Shown in pieces: positions 5,027 to 8,312 of a stretch of 8,312 nt of DNA. The translations under genes were made by a program, and so were the position numbers. Source of the stretch: JAJOKK01 sp965370555 (lineage in GTDB: Bacteria; Bipolaricaulota; Bipolaricaulia; UBA7950; UBA9294); contig CBDUVB010000062.1 of NCBI GenBank assembly GCA_965370555.1, positions 1 through 8,312 on the forward strand, read 5' to 3'. The stretch's first letter is position 1. The number at the start of each line of letters is the position of its first letter. A model generated the notes under the pieces. It worked only from the letters and a program-made list of their open reading frames with translations, ran no database searches and was not told where the DNA came from.

Positions 5027-5069
5027 TAACCGGGGTTGTTCCCGTACAGAAACTTGGAGCAAGAATAGG

Positions 5070-5339
5070 ATGAAAAAACGCAGAGTGAATCTAACATTGC
5101 CGGAAGATCTATGGGAAAAACTGCGCCAACGCGTTCCGCCACGCCAGATCAGTCAATACGTCACGGCAGCCACTGAAGAGCGTCTCGCCGCGGAAGACCG
5201 CGCAATCTTGCGCGCCCTCCTCAAAGAGCAGTACCTCGCCCACACACAGCGGGATCTTCAGATCTCAGAGTCCTTTTTCCTCTCCGAACAAGAAGCTCTA
5301 GAGCAAGCCGGGGGAAACGAAGGAGGGCCAACTGCCTAA
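5070..5339 (+). CDS. RHH-like antitoxin partner of MazF (second copy)
   Basis: 89-residue antitoxin starting at ATG 5070, with GGAG (5056-5059) about 10 nt upstream. MKKRRVNLTLPEDLWEKLRQ is a typical RHH strand and first helix, followed by QISQYVTAATEERLAAEDRA; the C-terminal helix and acidic tail SESFFLSEQEALEQAG would occupy the toxin. A longer frame back to 4959 exists but would read through the promoter and has no family homology. AGGAGGG near its 3' end (5321-5327) is the ribosome site for the toxin, and the two genes overlap by 8 nt. It is not closely similar to the antitoxin at 3260-3505. Confidence 0.9.
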   Translation: MKKRRVNLTLPEDLWEKLRQRVPPRQISQYVTAATEERLAAEDRAILRALLKEQYLAHTQRDLQISESFFLSEQEALEQAGGNEGGPTA

Positions 5340-5685
5340 CTACAAGCGTGGTGACATATGGCTTGCAGCTCTGGATCCCGTTGTTGGTTCAGAACAGGGG
5401 AAGACTCGCCCCGTTGTTATTATCCAGAATGAGGTTGCGAATCAGTATAGTCCTGTTGTCATCGTAGCGGCTATAACAACTTCAATTGGTACCAAGGAGT
5501 ATCCCACCGAGGTAATCGTCATGGCACCAGAAGCTGCGTTGAAAAGAGACTCTGCAATCCTCCTCAACCAGATTAGGACCATTGACAAACGACGATTAGT
5601 TGATTATTGGGGCAGATTGGATCCTTCCACAATGGAAAGAGTCGACACAGCCCTGAAGATCAGCCTCGGGTTGGTGCGATTATGA
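5332..5685 (+). CDS. mazF: MazF-family endoribonuclease toxin (second copy), apparent CTG start
   Basis: 117-residue MazF/PemK-fold toxin. Seen: KRGDIWLAAL (5-14), GSEQGKTRPVVIIQN (19-33) with R26 in the catalytic position, IVAAITT with T49, then YPTEVIV and a C-terminal part with NQIRTIDKRRLVDYWGRL. The reading frame has no ATG, GTG or TTG before residue 63 (ATG 5521), which would remove the catalytic half. CTG 5332 gives exactly the family's normal N-terminus (xPNYKRGDIW) and lies 4-5 nt after a strong AGGAGGG (5321-5327) inside the antitoxin gene. Translation from CTG is thus the best explanation, with a base error at the first codon as the alternative. Residues are otherwise complete. Confidence 0.88.
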   Translation: MPNYKRGDIWLAALDPVVGSEQGKTRPVVIIQNEVANQYSPVVIVAAITTSIGTKEYPTEVIVMAPEAALKRDSAILLNQIRTIDKRRLVDYWGRLDPSTMERVDTALKISLGLVRL

Positions 5686-5688
5686 TTC

Positions 5689-5732
5689 TTGAAATCGCGA
5701 GAGAGCAAAAGATGGTACTCAAGCCCACTTGC
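5689..5732 (-). pseudogene. 44-bp scrap of an S23 four-helix-bundle gene
   Basis: Equals 1567-1610, an internal part of the intact S23 gene, at 41 of 44 positions in the same orientation. It starts four bases after the mazF stop and ends just before a heptamer tract. Both ends of the gene are missing. Confidence 0.75.
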
Positions 5733-5746
5733 TGCGAGGTCCTTCT

Positions 5747-5829
5747 GCTGATAGCTGCGCGCTGACAGCCGATTGCTGATGGCTGCTCATCGTCCATCAC
5801 CACTTCCCGACTTTGGGCCTTGGACTCAC
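5747..5829. repeat. 7-nt-periodic tracts, GCTGAYN then GACTTTG type
   Basis: Six units in register at 5747-5788 (GCTGATA, GCTGCGC, GCTGACA and so on), then three of GACTTTG type at 5809-5829 ending GACTCAC. The same two families stand next to each other in the 4744-4949 spacer. From 5830 to 6022 I see no gene; only a weak possible promoter, TTGTCG (5912-5917) with TACAGT (5935-5940) 17 bp apart. Confidence 0.75.
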
Positions 5830-6022
5830 TCCTCTAATTCACTTCCAAGCCTTTCACTCTCAAGATTCCAAGAGATCGGGTGAGGTGATCGGGAAGACGC
5901 TCTTCTTACAGTTGTCGAGGCTTCCAGTTCTTGCTACAGTTTCCCCGATGAAAGATCTTGGGAAAAAGTCAATCGTCGCTCAGTCAAAGCTGGAGACGTC
6001 TTGCTCTTCTAACACATTTCCT

Positions 6023-6592
6023 ATGCGAGTGTGGACTATCCAGCCGGTGGAAGTCCTGGCCCGGCTTACAGCAGCACGCGTCTTGTATGCTGACCCCGCC
6101 TGCGTTCCAAAGGAGTTTCACCACGCATACATCTGGATGTGCGCTCAAATGAAGCAACGTCTTCCCCATTATGATGGTCATTACCCGTGGTGGTGGGGAT
6201 GGCATACTCCACGCCCTGATCTGCGGGGCTCTGGTCACCTGCCACGTGGCACCCAAGGAGTGCGCTTGGAACTGGAGCTTGATCCAGCGGAGGCATTGTT
6301 ATCCGACTTCGACGCTTGGCACGCAGTCCTAAACCGCGGTTATCTGGGGCTCAGTGAAGCCGAAGATGAAGCTTGGTACCGGCGTTTCGAAGCGGCCGTT
6401 CCCAATCGGTGGGCTTGGCCGCCGCCGGAACCGTGGTATTCGGACATCCTCACCAGTTGGGAACGTATATTCGATCTGGAAACCCTGGCTGCATCCGAGT
6501 ATTGGCAGTCCGAGCCGCGCTACATCCAGGCCACGTTTGAAACTCTATGCCTGGCCGATGAGCGTAAGTGTACGCCTTTTGTGGCCCGGTAA
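6023..6592 (+). CDS. DUF3841-family protein
   Basis: 189-residue soluble protein of the DUF3841 family, whose function is not known to me. Typical family blocks: RVWTIQPVEVLARL at the N-terminus, FHHAYIWMCAQMKQRL, YPWWWGWHTPRPDLR, the PDLRGSGHLPRGTQGVRLEL segment, LLSDFDAWHAVLNRGYL, and a C-terminal SWERIFDL. Very rich in Trp, particularly in the WWWGW stretch. ATG 6023 is chosen because it begins exactly at the family N-terminus; the frame is open back to 5813 but that stretch translates a repeat tract. No clear Shine-Dalgarno sequence precedes ATG 6023, so the start is less sure than the family. Convergent with the next gene, 11 nt apart, without an obvious terminator between. Confidence 0.87.
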   Translation: MRVWTIQPVEVLARLTAARVLYADPACVPKEFHHAYIWMCAQMKQRLPHYDGHYPWWWGWHTPRPDLRGSGHLPRGTQGVRLELELDPAEALLSDFDAWHAVLNRGYLGLSEAEDEAWYRRFEAAVPNRWAWPPPEPWYSDILTSWERIFDLETLAASEYWQSEPRYIQATFETLCLADERKCTPFVAR

Positions 6593-6603
6593 TTGCTGGA
6601 TAA

Positions 6604-6972
6604 TCAAGTCGCTGGCTCAGCGAGGAACTCGTAGGGCTCATCCAATTGCTCCTCCGTTGCTTGACTGAACGTGCGGACATACTCGGCAACCCAAGCCGGC
6701 GTCAGCTCATCTTCCGGGACTATCAGATCCCAGACTCCGTCCTCGGCTCTGCGGGCGATGAAGCTGAAATGCTCCAGCTGTTTCAGCCATTGTCTATAGA
6801 GCGACCGTTCATCCTTGGTCAGTGTCGGTTCTTCTAGTTCCTGCTCTACCCAAGCTCGGGTGGAGATTGTGATGTGTACCTTTAACTCCCGATCTACAAG
6901 GTCATCCCAGGTGACAGGACGCCGGTACTCCCGACACCATTCCCAATCGATCAGGCTATAAAGGGAGATCAA
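6604..6972 (-). CDS. Unknown acidic protein, TTG start
   Basis: 122-residue soluble protein that I do not recognise. Acidic and Trp/Glu-rich: LIDWEWCREYRRPVTWDDLV near the N-terminus, LYRQWLKQLEHFSFIARRAE in the middle, and EEQLDEPYEFLAEPAT at the end. No membrane segment or known motif. The start is TTG 6972, supported by AAGGAG (6979-6984) with a 6-nt spacer. The stop of the upstream frameshifted gene is 15 nt away, so both form a short operon. The absence of similarity to known families in my memory says nothing about function. Confidence 0.65.
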   Translation of the reverse strand: MISLYSLIDWEWCREYRRPVTWDDLVDRELKVHITISTRAWVEQELEEPTLTKDERSLYRQWLKQLEHFSFIARRAEDGVWDLIVPEDELTPAWVAEYVRTFSQATEEQLDEPYEFLAEPAT

Positions 6973-6987
6973 GTGAGGCTCCTTCTC

Positions 6988-7426
6988 TCAATCATCTTTG
7001 ATCACCGATTTGTTTTTACGCTCCAGCCCAAAGGCCACCCGTTCGAGGATCCTTGTAATCAGCTCCTGCTCGTCCTTCGTGCCCCAAACGTGCTCCCACA
7101 AACAGGCCAAGCCACCCTCTTTAGGGAATCCCTTCTCCCGGATCTCCAAGGCGAGCCCGGCAGACGTTCTCGATCCCTTCCATGGCCCACTTGCGCTTCT
7201 GGGCCGCCCGTCCCAACTGCGCTACTATCTCCCAGCTCAACCGCTTGGGTTCAACCGATCGCTCGATCTTGCCTTCTTCCGTAGTGACGGCCTCCTCCCA
7301 CCCCCATCGCTCAATTCCTTCGATTCTCACCCTTCCGTCCCGAAATACCAATTCCTGCGGCGAAAAGGTGGCATCATGTAGGATTAAATCCGCAACCTCT
7401 TTTGGATCTCCCGCAACTTGAAGCAT
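6988..7426 (-). pseudogene. Unknown protein gene interrupted by a frameshift
   Basis: From ATG 7426 (AAGGAG at 7433-7438, 6-nt spacer) the frame encodes MLQVAGDPKEVADLILHDAT and continues to about residue 86 near 7168. After that the sensible protein continues in another frame: TSAGLALEIREKGFPKEGG, then LWEHVWGTKDEQELITRILE and FGLERKNKSVIKDD, to TGA 6988-6990. The original frame would instead end at 7121 with an unlike tail. One extra base around 7165-7171 (minus strand GAGAACG) would explain it. Restored length is about 146 residues. I do not recognise the family. It may be a recent pseudogene or a sequencing error; a programmed shift is less likely, as I see no slippery run. Confidence 0.6.
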
Positions 7427-7720
7427 AGCTATCTCCTTCCCTAGAGATCCCTAATCCACTCTCGGCCCATAGAATAACGGAGAGGCAGATACTCTATAGA
7501 CCAAGCAGGGCTGAAGATGCTTTCAGCACGCGGTAGTGCTCCTTACTCAGTTACAATACCCCTGTGCACCTTACGCGATACCCAGTGAACAAGTATCGGC
7601 TTATCAAGCCGCTGCCCAAGAGGCAATTTTACGTGGAACTACGCCCACGGCCGGCTATCGCACCACCGACGGGGAGGTGCTCTCAAAAGCATCTCCAAAA
7701 CCCTGCTACACCGGAACTTA
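7427..7720. other. About 290 bp without a convincing gene
   Basis: Short open frames exist on the plus strand (for example 7536-7721 and 7564-7755), but they have no recognised homology and no good ribosome site. Small hairpins are visible: GCTGAA/TTCAGC (7510-7527) and CGGCTT/AAGCCG (7597-7611). The right border is the pair of palindromes starting at 7724. It could hold an old gene fragment. Confidence 0.4.
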
Positions 7721-7723
7721 GTA

Positions 7724-7747
7724 GGGGTAACCCTTTGTGGTTACCCC
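7724..7747. repeat. Palindrome GGGGTAACC/GGTTACCCC
   Basis: Perfect 9-bp arms (7724-7732, 7739-7747) with a 6-base loop. There is no run of T on either side, so a classical intrinsic terminator is doubtful. Begins with the same AGTAGGGG as the neighbouring palindrome. Confidence 0.7.
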
Positions 7748-7748
7748 T

Positions 7749-7783
7749 TGAGTAGGGGCAGGCACAAGACCTGCCCCTACTCA
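7749..7783. repeat. 14-bp-stem palindrome of GTAGGGGCAGG type, covering a stop codon
   Basis: Perfect 14-bp arms (7749-7762, 7770-7783) around a 7-base loop. The right arm includes the TGA stop of the DIP1984-family gene (7781-7783). Palindromes of this GTAGGGGC form are dispersed between genes in many environmental bacterial genomes, so this is probably a repeat element; it may also end transcription or protect the mRNA 3' end. Confidence 0.85.
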
Positions 7784-8236
7784 TAAAAGCTCCGTCTCCC
7801 AGTTGAGCGCCTGGAGCTCGGCATCTAGTTCACGGTAGCGCTTGGCCACTTGATCGGCTCTCTTCTGGATTTCGGCCACATTTACTGTAGGAACGTACCG
7901 GATCTCCTTGCGGCTATAGCGGTCATGTTCTGGGGTGGCAGCCTTCACAAGGTCCTCCAACACAGTCCGCTGCAACCTCAGCATGTCCCGCTCGGCGATC
8001 GCCTCCATAAGCGTGCGACCGTCGGACAGCCGCGCCGCGATATTGGTCCGGTTGATCCGGGTGATCTGTTGTTCCAGTTTACCTAGCTTGGATTCGATGG
8101 TCAGAAGAAGCGTCAGAGGCTTCTCTACCGGCTCATCACCCTCCTGGACCTTGGCCACCCTCTGCAGCCGTCGCCGCAAGTCCTGGATCTCGTCCTTCAG
8201 AGCCTTGCGCTCAACCAGTGCTTCAGCTAACTTCAT
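7781..8236 (-). CDS. DIP1984-family protein (septicolysin-like)
   Basis: 151-residue soluble, largely helical protein of the DIP1984 family, sometimes labelled septicolysin; its function is not established. Family features seen: MKLAEALVERKALKDEIQDL at the start, RLQRVAKVQEGDEPVE, QQITRINRTNIAARLSDGRT, RYSRKEIRYVPTVNVAEIQK and the C-terminal LNWETELL. Heptad-like helices suggest coiled coils at about 5-30 and 120-145. ATG 8236 is chosen: GGAGG (minus strand, about 8244-8250) lies 8 nt upstream, and the longer ATG at 8251 overlaps that ribosome site. The TGA stop lies in the arm of a strong palindrome. Single-gene unit; the upstream region is AT-rich. Confidence 0.92.
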   Translation of the reverse strand: MKLAEALVERKALKDEIQDLRRRLQRVAKVQEGDEPVEKPLTLLLTIESKLGKLEQQITRINRTNIAARLSDGRTLMEAIAERDMLRLQRTVLEDLVKAATPEHDRYSRKEIRYVPTVNVAEIQKRADQVAKRYRELDAELQALNWETELL

Positions 8237-8286
8237 CAAAATCACCTCCATAAAAACTAATAAAGAAATCCCTTGAAATTGACTAT

Positions 8287-8307
8287 CCCCGTAGCAAGAC
8301 TACGGGG
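8287..8307. repeat. Palindrome CCCCGTAG/CTACGGGG at window edge
   Basis: Perfect 8-bp arms (8287-8294, 8300-8307) with a 5-base loop, flanked by ACTAT and TATTC. The form resembles REP-like CCCCG...CGGGG elements spread in several phyla, but it could also be a terminator of a gene beyond the window. Confidence 0.6.
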
Positions 8308-8312
8308 TATTC

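Noticed and set aside
4959..5069. Extended start of the second antitoxin
   Set aside because: It would translate the promoter and palindrome; RHH homology begins exactly at ATG 5070.
5813..6022. N-terminal extension of the DUF3841 protein
   Set aside because: It begins in a heptamer tract and has no family similarity; the family N-terminus is at 6023.
5984..6689. Minus-strand frames opposite DUF3841 and a shifted plus frame 6354-6668
   Set aside because: They are shadows of the DUF3841 gene and carry no recognisable motif or ribosome site.
6973..7421. Plus-strand frames opposite the frameshifted gene
   Set aside because: The minus strand has strong ribosome sites and protein-like sequence in both halves; the plus frames have neither.
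7536..7755. Possible small plus-strand genes
   Set aside because: No ribosome site, no homology I know, and one of them runs into the palindromes; kept only as an unassigned region.
7850..8276. Plus-strand frames opposite the DIP1984-family gene
   Set aside because: Shadows of a well-recognised family on the other strand.

Overview
The window looks like an accessory, gene-poor stretch of a bacterial chromosome of roughly balanced base composition, probably from an uncultured or environmental lineage. The mix of S23-type four-helix-bundle genes, stacked toxin-antitoxin (TA) modules, many 7-nt-periodic intergenic repeats and GTAGGGGC-type palindromes is what one sees in lineages such as NC10 or Nitrospirota and some deltaproteobacterial groups. 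That taxonomic guess is inference only; no marker gene is present.

Left part (1-1085, minus strand). The N-terminal two thirds of a cation diffusion facilitator (CDF) metal transporter runs off the left edge. Abutting its start codon is the truncated N-terminus of a PglD/NeuD-like sugar O-acyltransferase. Upstream of that, overlapping by ATGA, is a small protein I do not recognise.

S23/repeat part (1142-1957). One intact S23-family four-helix-bundle gene (1467-1838) has the C-terminal remnant of a second one at 1178-1327. A 112-bp direct repeat (2 mismatches) occurs at 1324-1435 and 1833-1944, each copy lying just upstream of an S23 sequence. Heptanucleotide-periodic tracts border these genes.

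TA island (1958-5685). Four complete two-gene TA modules lie in about 3.7 kb: Phd/YefM-like antitoxin with PIN-domain VapC; RHH-like antitoxin with MazF; RHH-like antitoxin with PIN-domain VapC; and, on the plus strand, a second RHH-like antitoxin with MazF, whose toxin appears to start at CTG. Each module has its own recognisable sigma70-type promoter with a 17-bp spacer, and a direct or inverted repeat near it that could serve for autoregulation. An N-terminal fragment of a wecB-type UDP-GlcNAc 2-epimerase with an in-frame stop is stranded between two modules. Together with the pglD fragment it suggests that a surface-polysaccharide locus once stood here or donated pieces.

Right part (5689-8312). 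A 44-bp S23 scrap and further heptamer tracts lead to a DUF3841 gene (6023-6592). It converges on a minus-strand pair of unknown genes, the first of which is frameshifted. A 300-bp stretch with no convincing gene, two tandem strong palindromes, and a DIP1984-family gene (7781-8236) follow, with another palindrome at the right edge. No rRNA, tRNA, transposase, integrase or CRISPR array was seen. The most interesting aspect is the combination of stacked TA modules, S23 debris and several families of 7-nt-periodic tracts that sit at the module boundaries.
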